Translations under genes and position numbers: made by a program
Notes under the pieces: generated by a model
Told to the model about the DNA's origin: nothing
The model's input: the letters and a program-made list of their open reading frames with translations, nothing else
The model's database searches: none
DNA from: Bacteroidota bacterium
Lineage (GTDB): Bacteria; Bacteroidota; Bacteroidia; M30B66
DNA length: 64,000 nt
Assembly (NCBI GenBank): GCA_027483445.1
Contig: JAIXUS010000003.1
Span: 1-64,000 of the forward strand
Reading direction: 5' to 3'
Part shown: positions 37,466 through 47,098 of the stretch, piece by piece
Layout: every line of letters starts with the position of its first letter
Numbering within the stretch: position 1 is the stretch's first letter

Positions 37466-37553
37466 TTTCGGTTACCGCTAAATTTCCAAATGACCGCGAG
37501 CTCAATTTCTCCTCAAAAACCCAACTGGCAGTTATGCGCTGTTAGCCAAGTGC

Positions 37554-37970
37554 CTAAATGCCTTTTATGAATTCATTAATTGAAACAATGTGAGTTCCTT
37601 TTATTTTCTTTAGTTCAAGCAAATCGTTATCACCTGTCACTAAAAAATCTGCCTTTGAGTCAATTGCTAATGATAGAAGAAAATTGTCTTTTTCATCCCG
37701 GCATATTTTGATTGAAGTCTTTACTTCGATAAAATATGCCACTTCATCAATTCGTTGCAAAAGAATATCAATATCCTCTTTGTCAAAATATTTCTTGAGT
37801 TTGGGGCGCTTAGATACTTCAATAAATTCATTTAGAAGCTCTTCGCTAAAGATAAGTTTGACTTTTTTGCTAATTAATAGTTTGTCAAATTTTTTAAAGT
37901 CTTTCTTTATAAGCCAACTTATCCAAAGATTAGTATCGACAATGACTTTAACATCATTGTTATTTGCCAT
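37554..37970 (-). CDS. PIN-domain toxin of a toxin-antitoxin pair
   Basis: 138 residues, typical PIN toxin size. The acidic PIN active site is complete: D in 'KVIVDTNLWISWL' (near residue 12), E in 'FSEELLNEFIEVS', D in 'CRDEKDNFLLSLA', and D in 'ADFLVTGDNDLLEL'. PIN toxins are Mg-dependent endoribonucleases, held inactive by the cognate antitoxin. The upstream antitoxin gene overlaps this one by 11 bases. The pair is clearly more AT-rich than its neighbours, which fits horizontal acquisition. Confidence 0.9.
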   Translation of the reverse strand: MANNNDVKVIVDTNLWISWLIKKDFKKFDKLLISKKVKLIFSEELLNEFIEVSKRPKLKKYFDKEDIDILLQRIDEVAYFIEVKTSIKICRDEKDNFLLSLAIDSKADFLVTGDNDLLELKKIKGTHIVSINEFIKGI

Positions 37971-38172
37971 ATCTTCTTGCCCTTACAATTTCAACTTCTT
38001 TAGTTATTTCTTCTAAACTAGGCGCAGAACTTTCTTTACTTCTTAGTTTTTCTAACAATGCTGAAAGACTTTTCTTTTTAGGTTTTTTGATGGAGATTAA
38101 ATCCATTTCCTCCAAATCCTTCAGTAGTTTTGCAGCTTTGGGGTTTAATATTTCAATTTGCAATGTTCTCAT
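37960..38172 (-). CDS. Putative antitoxin of the PIN toxin
   Basis: 70 residues: 'MRTLQIEILNPKAAKLLKDL', then a lysine-rich middle and a C-terminal helix ('LEEITKEVEIVRARRYGK'). Small, charged, and immediately before and overlapping a PIN toxin gene, it fits the antitoxin role. The N-terminal 'IEILNPKAAKLLKDLEEM' motif recurs in Bacteroidota antitoxins next to PIN proteins. A -7-like box (TACCTTTG, complement of 38177-38184) lies only 5 bases before the ATG, so the transcript may be leaderless. Confidence 0.75.
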   Translation of the reverse strand: MRTLQIEILNPKAAKLLKDLEEMDLISIKKPKKKSLSALLEKLRSKESSAPSLEEITKEVEIVRARRYGK

Positions 38173-38280
38173 ATCTCAAAGGTAGTGAATATTCGAACTG
38201 AATCCGTATCAGTCTTTTAGTTCTAGAATCACTTGTTCTTGCGTATGTTATCTCTTTGTAAAAAAAGGCATTGGGCTAAC

Positions 38281-40296
38281 TTATGGGTTTACGAAATACA
38301 TGCTCACCTTGCCCTTACCCTTGGCATCCACCTCGCCACGGTAGCTGCACTGGAAATGGGAGTGCACAAGGGCGTATGTGGCTTCCGAAATATTCACCCG
38401 GCCAATGTCGCCACTGCTTTCCATCCGCGCTGCGGTGTTTACCGTGTCGCCCCAGATATCGTACGCAAACTTCTTGATGCCCACAATACCGGCCACTACC
38501 GGACCGGAATGCACACCGACTCGAATTTCAAAGTACGGCAGACCCTTTTCAATCTTGAGGGCCTTTCCGGTTTCAATAAACTCAACCATCTCAAGGGCAG
38601 CCTTTACCGCAGCAATGGCATGCTCTCCATTGGGTGTTGGAAGTCCGCTGGCTGCCATGTAGGCATCGCCAATGGTCTTAATTTTCTCAATGCCATACTT
38701 TTCCATAATCCGGTCGAACGCCGAAAAACACTCGTGAATGTCGCGCACCAGGGCTTGCGGACTAAGCACCTCAGCCATTTGAGTAAAGCCTTTAAAATCG
38801 GTAAATATCACAGTAACCTCTTCGATAAGCTTAGCCTCTGCGGCTCCCTTTTGTTTAAGTTCTTCGGCCACCTCAGCGGGCAGAATATTGAGCAAGAGGT
38901 CGTCGGATTTCTGCTTTTCATCCTTTAACTGCCGGGTGCGTTCATCAACCTTTATTTCCAATTCCTGCTTCTGATTTTCGAGAATCTGCTGCTTCTCCAG
39001 CTCCTGCCGTATTGTTTGGGCACTCAATTCTTGCACCTGCACCAATTGTTTCTGCAGGTTTTTATTGAGCTGGGCAAAACCCCAGGCCTGGTAAACCGAC
39101 ATGGATAAGGGTATGCTAACAATGGCCAAAGCAAGTCCGAACAAAGCGATCTGCCCCAAAGTAGTTTCCGTATTGGCTTCGATAGTCCCGAAAATTCCTA
39201 CCAGCAGAAAGGAAAGAATCGAAACAACAGTAAAAGCTGTACCTATTCCAATAATCCATGTACCGGGTTGCTTACGAATTAAAGATACGATGATGCGTAT
39301 CAGCGCATGAACGAACACCAGAAAGACTCCTATCATGAGCATTTCTTCGCTTTCTTCAAACCATTCAAAAATCTCAGTGAGGTAATAAACTAACGTAATG
39401 GCAGCTGTTGTGTAAATCCAAACTCTTGTTTTCTCATGAAAAGTAAAATGGATGAATAGGGAGAAGCTGAGCATACTAACCGGTGTAATCAGCGACGAAA
39501 TAAGGCTTAGCTGCTCGTAATCGCCAGGATTGTCGGTTAATAACATAATTTGTAACAGCGCCATGATTGCAGCCACCGAAATCATGAAAACACTAAACAC
39601 CAGGTTGGCTAGAATACTTCGGTAATACAGAAAGAAAAACAAATGGATAAGTCCCAGTGTGAGGAAAATCACACCAACAAACACATTGATAAAGGTGATT
39701 AAAATCCCTTCGGAATAAAAGTCAATTAAGCTCTTTTGGTATGAGCTTAAGTCGATATCGAGACCTAAGAAATAGTTGTTGTATACAGGATATTCCTCAA
39801 CCCGAATAGCCAATACATGCTTACCTGCCCTGTCGAGTTGAAAGGCCAACGGAGTTAACTTTGGATTTTCATAACGGGTTGCTTTCCCGGCTTCGATGGT
39901 CCCGAACCGATATATCAGTTTACCGTCTAGATAAAGATCGAAGGCTCCATCAAACTGGATCGTAAAGGCGAGTACTTTACCTACCAGCGACGTATCGGCC
40001 TCAAAGTGTGCGCGAAACCAACCTTTACCTTGATAAACCTCTCTTTCTGCAGCACTCATGCGATTAACCGAGGAAAAGCGCTGCCATGTGCTGTCGTTGA
40101 ACTCCGGGCGGGCATAATTGGGGTCATCTCCAGACTTAAAACGCCAGTACCGATCTAATGCGATGGGCAAACTATCGGCAGAAAGCTTTAATTGTTGGGC
40201 TATAGCTGGGTAATTGGCCGCGAAAGCGAGACTTAACAAAAAGACGAATCGGATGATATTTAACACCGGCATCGGAAATTTAGGCGTTAGGCTCAA
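38281..40296 (-). CDS. Membrane class III adenylate cyclase with 7TMR-DISM sensor
   Basis: 671 residues. A signal segment (about 9-34) is followed by a jelly-roll-like extracellular domain ('LPIALDRYWRFKSGDDPNYA', 'FDLYLDGKLIYRFG'; about 40-190). Seven hydrophobic helices (about 195-400; 7TMR-DISM type) and a coiled coil (about 405-470) lead to a class III cyclase domain. Metal-binding Asp500 ('VIFTDFKGFTQM') and Asp544 ('IKTIGDAYM') are present. The adenine-selecting Lys ('KTIGD', about 540) and Asp ('FAYDIWGDTVN') point to ATP as substrate, and the transition-state Asn/Arg ('VNTAARM') are intact. It should make cAMP in response to an outside signal. ATG at residue 9 is an alternative start. 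Confidence 0.92.
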   Translation of the reverse strand: MSLTPKFPMPVLNIIRFVFLLSLAFAANYPAIAQQLKLSADSLPIALDRYWRFKSGDDPNYARPEFNDSTWQRFSSVNRMSAAEREVYQGKGWFRAHFEADTSLVGKVLAFTIQFDGAFDLYLDGKLIYRFGTIEAGKATRYENPKLTPLAFQLDRAGKHVLAIRVEEYPVYNNYFLGLDIDLSSYQKSLIDFYSEGILITFINVFVGVIFLTLGLIHLFFFLYYRSILANLVFSVFMISVAAIMALLQIMLLTDNPGDYEQLSLISSLITPVSMLSFSLFIHFTFHEKTRVWIYTTAAITLVYYLTEIFEWFEESEEMLMIGVFLVFVHALIRIIVSLIRKQPGTWIIGIGTAFTVVSILSFLLVGIFGTIEANTETTLGQIALFGLALAIVSIPLSMSVYQAWGFAQLNKNLQKQLVQVQELSAQTIRQELEKQQILENQKQELEIKVDERTRQLKDEKQKSDDLLLNILPAEVAEELKQKGAAEAKLIEEVTVIFTDFKGFTQMAEVLSPQALVRDIHECFSAFDRIMEKYGIEKIKTIGDAYMAASGLPTPNGEHAIAAVKAALEMVEFIETGKALKIEKGLPYFEIRVGVHSGPVVAGIVGIKKFAYDIWGDTVNTAARMESSGDIGRVNISEATYALVHSHFQCSYRGEVDAKGKGKVSMYFVNP

Positions 40297-40557
40297 AATA
40301 CCAATCGTTTTTAAAGATGATCGGGCAAAGTGAGCCTAACAAAGGGATAATTTTTTAGGGTTATTTATTCAATGCAAGGTACTGGATTATCGGTAACTTT
40401 TGCTTCCCGTTCAATCGCTGAAGCAAATTCAGAGGCCAAAGAACTCGAGCTGTTTCTACTGCGGTTGACAGAGGTTAGAAAAACTACCGCGACGACTCAA
40501 TAATCTGATAAACAACCAGATTTTCAAAGCAGTCGTTTACACAAATGCAATACTAGT

Positions 40558-40646
40558 TAGGGCTTACTGAAAATTCAGAAATACGGCAGATGCAAGCCGG
40601 GGGTAACGAAGCAGATGCCGCATTTCTGAATTTTCAGTAAGCCCTA
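40558..40646. repeat. 89-bp palindromic intergenic element
   Basis: TAGGGCTTACTGAAAATTCA at the left end is mirrored by TGAATTTTCAGTAAGCCCTA at the right. Arms of about 31 bases match with one mismatch around a core of GATGC ... GGGTAACGAA ... GCAGA. Shared core words and ends link it to 3417-3663. Fold and size suit a miniature inverted-repeat element or REP-type palindrome; no transposase for it is visible. It lies in the 793-base gene-free stretch 40297-41089. Confidence 0.7.
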
Positions 40647-40786
40647 GATTGAGCGTGTTTTACAAACAACCCAAAATCAAGAACCCAGAGATTCACGGAA
40701 CAACAGAGCTCTCCATCAATGAATTATGGTTTGGGCCTCGTTCATTTGCCAAAGAAATCAGTGGCTTGCAGTGTTATTGAGTGTAT

Positions 40787-40859
40787 CCGGCAGCGATTGA
40801 AACGGGTAGCCCCCGGAAGCTGAGCGAACCGGGGCTACGAGTGGAAAGCGCGGCGCCCC
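40787..40859. repeat. GC-rich Bacteroidota intergenic element, copy D (inverted)
   Basis: A hairpin of GTAGCCCCCGG (40806-40816) with CCGGGGCTAC (40829-40838) is flanked by CAGCGATTGAAACGG and AGTGGAAAGCGCGGCGCCCC. Its reverse complement aligns closely with copy C (CCGCGCTaTCC-CTCGTAG ... GCTACCCG-TTC-ATCGCTG-CGG). The other parts of 40297-41089 hold the 89-bp palindrome at 40558-40646 and no gene I can support. Confidence 0.6.
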
Positions 40860-41089
40860 AGAAAAAAGCCGCAATCACCGAAAAAGCAAGGGTGGCGGCC
40901 GGCCAAAACAACACACTGAATATGGCCTGATTAGCAATTTACAAGCGAGAACATCGGTCGAGAGCATGAGGCCTTGAGAGGCTTGTTGAAAAAATTGGAA
41001 ATGAAAAGCCTCAGGAATTGATTTAGACTTCACTTTGTATTTACACATTGTTTATTTTGGGTGCAAGAAACCAACCCATCACAAACCTT

Positions 41090-44000
41090 ATGAAGTTAAC
41101 TTTTACGCGGCGCTTATGGCGCAACTGTTTGATTGTGGGGATTTTGACTACCTTTGCGCTTTGGCATAATCCCGCGCAAGCCCAAAATTCTCGTGTGTAT
41201 GCGATGAGCCCCGATGGCCGCATTGCTTATGATCGTTGTAACGACGAACTGCTGGTTCAATTCGAGCCAAGCCTGAATGCCGGCGAGGTACTTAGGCTCC
41301 TGGCAAAGGAAGAGTCGATTGCCCGACTGAAAACCGACGAGGTGCTACCCTCGCCCAAAAACCTGGTTCGGGTGCGACTGAACAAGGCTTTGCCTGCAGA
41401 TGATGTGGAAAAGCTGCGTAAAAGACTTGAGCAAATGCCTCAGGTGCGCTTTGCCCAGCCTGTGCTGGTACATGAGGACGGCACCCGGCAAGGCATCAGC
41501 AATCGGATTGCTGTAAAATTGAAAAACGAGAGCGATTTCGGTCTGCTTCAATCGCAGCTTAACCGCCTTGGTGCTGTGCTTCAGGAGAAGTATGCCTACG
41601 ACAATCGTTTGTTTTTTGCCGAATTGCCTAAAACAGCAGGCAGTCCGCTCGATGTGGCCAACCGCCTCGCCGAATCTGGTCAGTTTGCCTGGGCTGAGGT
41701 GGATTTCTTCCGCTTCATGCAGCGTTTTTCGACCAACGATCCATTTCTGGCCAATCAATGGTCGCTGAACAATACCGGTTCAGCTCTGCAGTTTAACGGA
41801 ACACCGGGTGCCGACATGCGTGTGTTTAACGCGTGGACAGTGAGCACCGGCTCGGCCAATATTAAGGTTGCGATTCTCGACGAAGGGGTTGACCTTGCTC
41901 ATCCCGATTTGCTGGGCAATATGCTACCCGGCTTTGATGGCACAGGACTGAACAGTGCGGGTGGCCCCAGCGGAAATGATGCCCACGGAACGGCTTGTGC
42001 CGGAATTGTGGCTGCGGTAGGTAACAATAACCTCGGAGTGGCCGGGGTGGCCTATCAATCGAAAATTATTCCCGTACGGATTGCCTACTCTTCTGGCAGC
42101 AGTTGGATTACCCAAAACTCGTGGATTGGAACGTGTATCGACTGGTCGTGGCAAACGGCTGGCGCTGATGTACTGAGTAACTCCTGGGGCGGTGGGGGAA
42201 GCTCGGCCCTGATTAACGACCCAATTACTCGCTCTGTTACACAAGGCCGCGGAGGGCTGGGGGCGCCGGTACTTTTTGCAGCCGGTAACAACAATGGAGC
42301 GGTAAGCTATCCGGCCACGTTAACCAATGTAATTGCGGTTGCGGCGATGAGCATGTGTAACCAACGCAAAAGCCCAAGCTCATGCGATGGAGAGAACTTC
42401 TGGGGCTCCAATTTCGGCGCAAACCTCGACGTATCGGCACCCGGCGTAAAAATCTACACCACCGATATTTCGGGCAGCGCAGGCTACAGCTCGGGCGATT
42501 ACACGGCAACCTTTAATGGAACCTCTTCGGCTTGTCCAAATGCCGCTGGTGTAATGGCGCTAATCCTTTCGGTAAATCCGGGATTGAATCAAACACAGGC
42601 CCGACAAATCATCGAATCTACCTGCGATAAGGTGGGTGGATTTACGTATAGCACCAATGTGAATCAACCCAACGGTACATGGACTAACGAACTGGGCCAC
42701 GGAAGGGTAAATGCCTTTGCCGCCGTTCAATTGGCGAACCCGCAACCTTGCACCACGCCTGCGGTTGGAACCGTAACGGCTAGTCCGGCCGCCGTTTGTG
42801 GCTCCGGAACGGTTAACTTAAGCTTAAATGGAGTAGGCTTTGGTACCGGGCAAACCTATCAATGGCAATCGTCTACCGACAATGTGAACTGGACTAACCT
42901 CAGCGGGCAAACCGGACAAACCGCTTCTGCCACGATTGGCAGCGCTACATGGTTTCGCTGCGTAGTAACCTGCGCTACAGCTGTTGCCAGTCAATCGACC
43001 CAGGTAACCATAAGCAACCCGCTGGTAACGAGCTTTCCTCACACCCAAAATTTCGATGGAAGCACCTCTTTGCCTTGCGGTTGGTCGGTTCAAAATGTAA
43101 ATGGCGATGGCAATACCTGGAATTTAGGCTCAACCAGCGCACGATCAGCACCCAACAATGTGGCTTACAGCTACAACACTACAAATGCCGCAAACGATTG
43201 GCTATTCAGCGCTCCGTTACAACTTGTGGGTGGACAAAATTATCGGGTGCGCTTTTGGTTCCGTGCCCGTTCGGCGAGCTTCCCCGAACAAATGGAGGTG
43301 CGTTGGGGGAATGCGGCCAATGCCAGTGCCATGACTTCTGCAGCCATCTTCTCCAACACCAACATCACCAATATTACCTACGCGGAGGGCACAACAATAG
43401 CTTTTGCCCCAAGCGTTTCGGGTACTTATCACGTGGGCTTCAGAGTGTTTAGCGCCGCCGATCGTTTCGATTTATACCTCGATGATGTAACTATTGAGTT
43501 AACAACAGCTTGCACCACGCCAACGGTGGCCGGAACCATCGCCGGTAGCACCACACTTACCGCAGGAACCGCATCTTCGTTCACATACAGCGGTGGTAAT
43601 GGCACCTCCGTGATCTGGCAACAAGCCATCGGCACAACAGGAGCATTCACCGATATTTCAGGTGCTACCTCCTCTACCCTATCTTACACCAATGCGCCCG
43701 GCACCTACCGTTTGAGAATGCGTGTTTCGCGCACAAACTGCGTGGATGCCTTCTCAAACGTACTAACCCTCACCATCAATCCGCGTGTTGGCGACAACCT
43801 CAATCTGCCAATTGTGGCGAATTTGCCATTGAGCACCACTGGCAGCACTGCGGCAGGTAGTGGCTTCTCGAACGCCTACACTGGGGCCAACAATCAGGCT
43901 TCGCCGGATGTCTTTTACCGTTTCACTACCGGTCCATGCACCGACTCGATTCGCATCAATTCCTGTGCTTCTGGTTTCGACACGTATTTACATTTGCTCA

Positions 44001-46852
44001 ATGCAGCCGGAACCAATTTGGCTTCAAACGACGATAACGGCCCCTTGTGCACTGGTAACAGAGCCTCGCTGAGAGCCGCTGTTTTGCCCAATACCACTTA
44101 TTTTGCAGTAATTGAAGGCTTTAACACATTAACAGGTAGTTTCAGCCTAAGCATCAATGAAATCGACAATCCGGTTGCTTCAGCAAGCATCAGCGCTTCC
44201 GGACCACTGAGCTTCTGCCAGGGCGGATCAGTTACCCTTACAGCCTCTGCGGGCAGCAGCTACAGCTGGTCGAACGGCGAGAGCACGCAGAGCATTACCG
44301 TGAGCGCAGCCGGCAACTACAGCGTCACAGTAACCGATGTAAACGGCTGCAATAGCTCCGCTTCGGCCACAGTAAATGTATTTACACCTCAAGCCGCAAG
44401 CATCAGCGCTTCCGGCCCACTGAGCTTCTGCCAGGGCGGATCGCTGAGCCTTACAGCCTCAGCCGGCAGCAGCTACAGCTGGTCGAACGGCGAAAGCACA
44501 CAGAGCATTACCGTGAGTACAACCGGCAACTACAGCGTCACAGTTACCGATGCAAACGGCTGCATCAGCTCCGCTTCGGCTACAGTAAATGTATTTACGC
44601 CACAAACGGCAAGCATCAGCGCTTCCGGACCACTGAGCTTCTGCCAGGGCGGATCGGTTACCCTTACAGCCTCTGAAGGCAGCAGCTACAGCTGGTCGAA
44701 CGGCGAGAGCACACAGAGCATTACCGTAAGCGCGGCCGGCAACTACAGCGTTACAGTAACCGATGCGAACGGCTGCATCAGCTCCGCTTCGGAGAATGTG
44801 ACCGTGTTTACACCTCAAGCCGCAAGCATCAGCGCTTCCGGTCCATTGAGCTTCTGCCAGGGCGGATCGGTTAGCCTTGATGCTGTTGGAGGTACTTCAT
44901 GGCTTTGGAATACCGGTTCTACCTCACCAGGCATTCAAGTAAATTCCAGCGGAACATACTCCGTGAACATCACTGATGTGAATGGTTGCAGCAGTCAGGC
45001 TGAAGCAGTAGTTACCGTATGGCCGGCACCGGTTGTCGACGCCGGCACTTATGCCGCAATTACCACCTTGAGCGGACCACTAACTTTAACTGGTAGTCCC
45101 GCCGGTGGCACATTTGCCGGGAACTTTGTGAATGCGAACAGCTTCGACCCAGCCTCCAGTGGTGTGGGCAATTTCACCGTTACCTATAATTATGTTGATG
45201 CCAACGGTTGCTTTGCCAGCGATGAGGCTACCATTACTGTTCTTCAGGGCTGTTCGCTTTCAGTGGGAAGCATCAGCGGCCCTACGAACAGCTGTCCACA
45301 CCAGGGAACCACCGGCGTTTTGGCCACCTACAGCGTTACAGCAATCGATGCCAACACTTACCTGTGGACCCTTCCGGCAGGGGCAACCAATGTGAGCGGA
45401 CAAGGCACTTCGAGCATCAGCTTCCGCTTTGCCAGCACATTTACCAGCGGTGCCGTTTCGGTAGTGGTGAGTGGCTGTAATGCCAGCGAAACCCGCAGTA
45501 TTTCTGTAAGCCGAACCAGTCCTGCAACACCTGGAACCATTACCGGTCCGGCCAATGTGTGTGCCTTCCGCGGAACCGGCAACACGGCCACCTACAGCAT
45601 TGCACCGGTAGCCGGCGCATTGTCGTACACCTGGACTGTTCCCACCAATACCACGCTCGTTTCAGCCAATGGAGGCACCAGTATCGAGGTGCTTGTGGGT
45701 AGCGCTTTCACTTCAGGAAGCATCACAGTGAGGGCCAATTCTGGCTGCGCCAACAGCAGCACGCGTAGCATCAGCCTCAATACCAGCATTCCGGGAACAC
45801 CGGGCACAATTAGTGGCAACGCAAGAGCTTGTCCGGGCGACATTCGCACATACACCATTGCAGCAGTAAGCAATGCAACAGGTTACTTGTGGACCATCCC
45901 AACCGGAACCAGCATTGTTTCGGGGGCGGGAACCACAAGTATACAACTCGCCTTCGACGCCGGATTTACAGCCAGCGGAACCTTGAGTGTGAGAGCCACA
46001 AACGGCTGCGGACAAAGCACTACTCCGCGTACACTCACCTTAAGCCGCAACACACCAGGCACGCCTGCCGGCATTTTGGGTCAAGCCACCGGTATCTGCG
46101 GCATTAGCAGCGCAGTTTACTCAGTGCAAAGTCCGGTTGCCGGAATGACTTATACATGGACCGTTCCGAGCGGTGTGAGCATCGTATCCGGTCAAGGCAC
46201 CACGAGCATCGAAGTGAGTATTGCGCCAACGTTTGTTTCGGGCAACCTTTCAGTGAATGCCTCCAATGCCTGCGGCATCAGCAGCAATAGAACGGTTGGA
46301 TTAAGCACCCGTCCGGCCACTCCGGCCAGCATTACCGGCCCTGCAACCGGCGTATGCGTGGGTAGCGTAGTGGAGTACTCCATCAGCGCCCTTGCCGGAG
46401 CCACCAGCTATACATGGACCGTTCCGAGCGGCTGGACGATTCAAAGCGGACAAGGCAGCACCACCATTGCTGTGTTGGTCGGCAGTGCGGGCGGCAACAT
46501 CAGTGCCCGTGGCGTAAATGCCTGCGGTAGCGGCAGCACACGCACACGTGCCGTAACAGTGGCCAACTGCGCGCGTATGGCAGGTGGTAGCGATGAGTCG
46601 TCACCGGCGGCCCAGGTAGAGATTTATCCAAACCCATTCAACAGCGAGCTGAATCTTCGCATGCCGGGCAGCAGCGGCGAAGCCTTACAGGTTGAAGTGT
46701 TCGACCTCAGCGGCCGTTGCGTATTCCGCGATGAGATCACCATCACCGAAAACTACGTGTTACAGCCAACGCTTGATGCCGGAATTTACACCCTCCGCAT
46801 CATCAGAAGCAGCGGCGAAGCAAAAAGTTTCCGCATCGTTCGCGCGAACTAG
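41090..46852 (+). CDS. T9SS-secreted subtilisin-family (S8) serine protease with tandem repeats
   Basis: I start at ATG 41090 (MKLTFTRRLWRNCLIVGILT), not the open frame from 41048; 1,920 residues. After the signal, a propeptide-like region (to about 230) precedes the S8 domain with the full triad: Asp264 ('AILDEGVDLAHPDL'), His299 ('NDAHGTACAGIV') and Ser479 ('FNGTSSACPNAAG'). Next come a cleaved-adhesin/choice-of-anchor J domain ('FPHTQNFDGSTSLPCGWSV', about 645-810) and a PPC-like domain ('SPDVFYRFTTGPCTDSIRI'). Four 71-residue repeats and five PKD-like units follow. The protein closes with a type A sorting domain ('VEIYPNPFNSELNLRMPG'). It should be secreted and retained on the surface, degrading protein. 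A terminator follows at 46873. Confidence 0.93.
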   Translation: MKLTFTRRLWRNCLIVGILTTFALWHNPAQAQNSRVYAMSPDGRIAYDRCNDELLVQFEPSLNAGEVLRLLAKEESIARLKTDEVLPSPKNLVRVRLNKALPADDVEKLRKRLEQMPQVRFAQPVLVHEDGTRQGISNRIAVKLKNESDFGLLQSQLNRLGAVLQEKYAYDNRLFFAELPKTAGSPLDVANRLAESGQFAWAEVDFFRFMQRFSTNDPFLANQWSLNNTGSALQFNGTPGADMRVFNAWTVSTGSANIKVAILDEGVDLAHPDLLGNMLPGFDGTGLNSAGGPSGNDAHGTACAGIVAAVGNNNLGVAGVAYQSKIIPVRIAYSSGSSWITQNSWIGTCIDWSWQTAGADVLSNSWGGGGSSALINDPITRSVTQGRGGLGAPVLFAAGNNNGAVSYPATLTNVIAVAAMSMCNQRKSPSSCDGENFWGSNFGANLDVSAPGVKIYTTDISGSAGYSSGDYTATFNGTSSACPNAAGVMALILSVNPGLNQTQARQIIESTCDKVGGFTYSTNVNQPNGTWTNELGHGRVNAFAAVQLANPQPCTTPAVGTVTASPAAVCGSGTVNLSLNGVGFGTGQTYQWQSSTDNVNWTNLSGQTGQTASATIGSATWFRCVVTCATAVASQSTQVTISNPLVTSFPHTQNFDGSTSLPCGWSVQNVNGDGNTWNLGSTSARSAPNNVAYSYNTTNAANDWLFSAPLQLVGGQNYRVRFWFRARSASFPEQMEVRWGNAANASAMTSAAIFSNTNITNITYAEGTTIAFAPSVSGTYHVGFRVFSAADRFDLYLDDVTIELTTACTTPTVAGTIAGSTTLTAGTASSFTYSGGNGTSVIWQQAIGTTGAFTDISGATSSTLSYTNAPGTYRLRMRVSRTNCVDAFSNVLTLTINPRVGDNLNLPIVANLPLSTTGSTAAGSGFSNAYTGANNQASPDVFYRFTTGPCTDSIRINSCASGFDTYLHLLNAAGTNLASNDDNGPLCTGNRASLRAAVLPNTTYFAVIEGFNTLTGSFSLSINEIDNPVASASISASGPLSFCQGGSVTLTASAGSSYSWSNGESTQSITVSAAGNYSVTVTDVNGCNSSASATVNVFTPQAASISASGPLSFCQGGSLSLTASAGSSYSWSNGESTQSITVSTTGNYSVTVTDANGCISSASATVNVFTPQTASISASGPLSFCQGGSVTLTASEGSSYSWSNGESTQSITVSAAGNYSVTVTDANGCISSASENVTVFTPQAASISASGPLSFCQGGSVSLDAVGGTSWLWNTGSTSPGIQVNSSGTYSVNITDVNGCSSQAEAVVTVWPAPVVDAGTYAAITTLSGPLTLTGSPAGGTFAGNFVNANSFDPASSGVGNFTVTYNYVDANGCFASDEATITVLQGCSLSVGSISGPTNSCPHQGTTGVLATYSVTAIDANTYLWTLPAGATNVSGQGTSSISFRFASTFTSGAVSVVVSGCNASETRSISVSRTSPATPGTITGPANVCAFRGTGNTATYSIAPVAGALSYTWTVPTNTTLVSANGGTSIEVLVGSAFTSGSITVRANSGCANSSTRSISLNTSIPGTPGTISGNARACPGDIRTYTIAAVSNATGYLWTIPTGTSIVSGAGTTSIQLAFDAGFTASGTLSVRATNGCGQSTTPRTLTLSRNTPGTPAGILGQATGICGISSAVYSVQSPVAGMTYTWTVPSGVSIVSGQGTTSIEVSIAPTFVSGNLSVNASNACGISSNRTVGLSTRPATPASITGPATGVCVGSVVEYSISALAGATSYTWTVPSGWTIQSGQGSTTIAVLVGSAGGNISARGVNACGSGSTRTRAVTVANCARMAGGSDESSPAAQVEIYPNPFNSELNLRMPGSSGEALQVEVFDLSGRCVFRDEITITENYVLQPTLDAGIYTLRIIRSSGEAKSFRIVRAN
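44186..45037 (+). repeat. Four tandem 213-bp (71-residue) repeats
   Basis: Units begin at 44186, 44399, 44612 and 44825, each opening AGCATCAGCGCTTCCGG. The first three are nearly identical at the DNA level (SISASGPLSFCQGGS ... SWSNGESTQSITV). The fourth diverges after about 25 residues. Exact spacing and high identity show recent duplication; unit number may vary among strains. Confidence 0.9.
45268..46567 (+). repeat. Five PKD-like repeats
   Basis: Units of about 85-90 residues begin near 45280, 45544, 45816, 46082 and 46337 (SGPTNSC, TGPANVC, SGNARAC, LGQATGIC, TGPATGVC). Each contains Y-W-(I/L/V)P-G ... VSG-GT-SI and ends in a cysteine-containing strand. They are diverged in DNA sequence, unlike the 213-bp array upstream. 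Confidence 0.8.
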
Positions 46853-46872
46853 AGTCATAAACTTTCATTGAT

Positions 46873-46910
46873 AAATCCCGGAATGCCGTTGGTGTTCCGG
46901 GATTTTTTTT
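46873..46910 (+). terminator. Rho-independent terminator of the protease gene
   Basis: AAATCCCGGAA (46873-46883) pairs perfectly with TTCCGGGATTT (46895-46905), followed by eight T residues (46903-46910). It lies about 20 bases after the protease stop codon. Confidence 0.85.
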
Positions 46911-47098
46911 GGGCGTGCCGGCACCCAAACCTGGGTCTACGCCGCAGCCTCTTCGGCGGCCGTCGTGTGCTACGCTGCAATCCTTCAGGGCTTTATGCAC
47001 ATCGCCTAAGGCTCTAAAACCCATAAAGCCACTCAACTCCACACCAAACTCAACCATGCCGCCCTTCAGGGATTTCCGCTGCGCCCACTCACGCGGGC
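46911..47098. repeat. GC-rich Bacteroidota intergenic element, copy B
   Basis: Starts GGGCGTGCCGGCACCC right after the terminator's T run and ends ACTCACGCGGGC. It contains GTGCTACGCTGCAATCCTTC and CAGGGATTTCCGCTGC, the paired arms seen in the other copies. An 81-codon open frame crosses it but has no protein-like features. It occupies the first part of the 653-base gap 46853-47505; bases 47099-47415 show nothing I can name. Confidence 0.55.

Noticed and set aside
38233-38928. 231-codon open frame on the plus strand opposite the cyclase gene
   Set aside because: It is antisense to well-conserved cyclase motifs and has no protein features of its own.
44186-45037. CRISPR-like regular spacing
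   Set aside because: The repeats are 213 bp long, contiguous, in frame and translated; there are no spacers and no cas genes.
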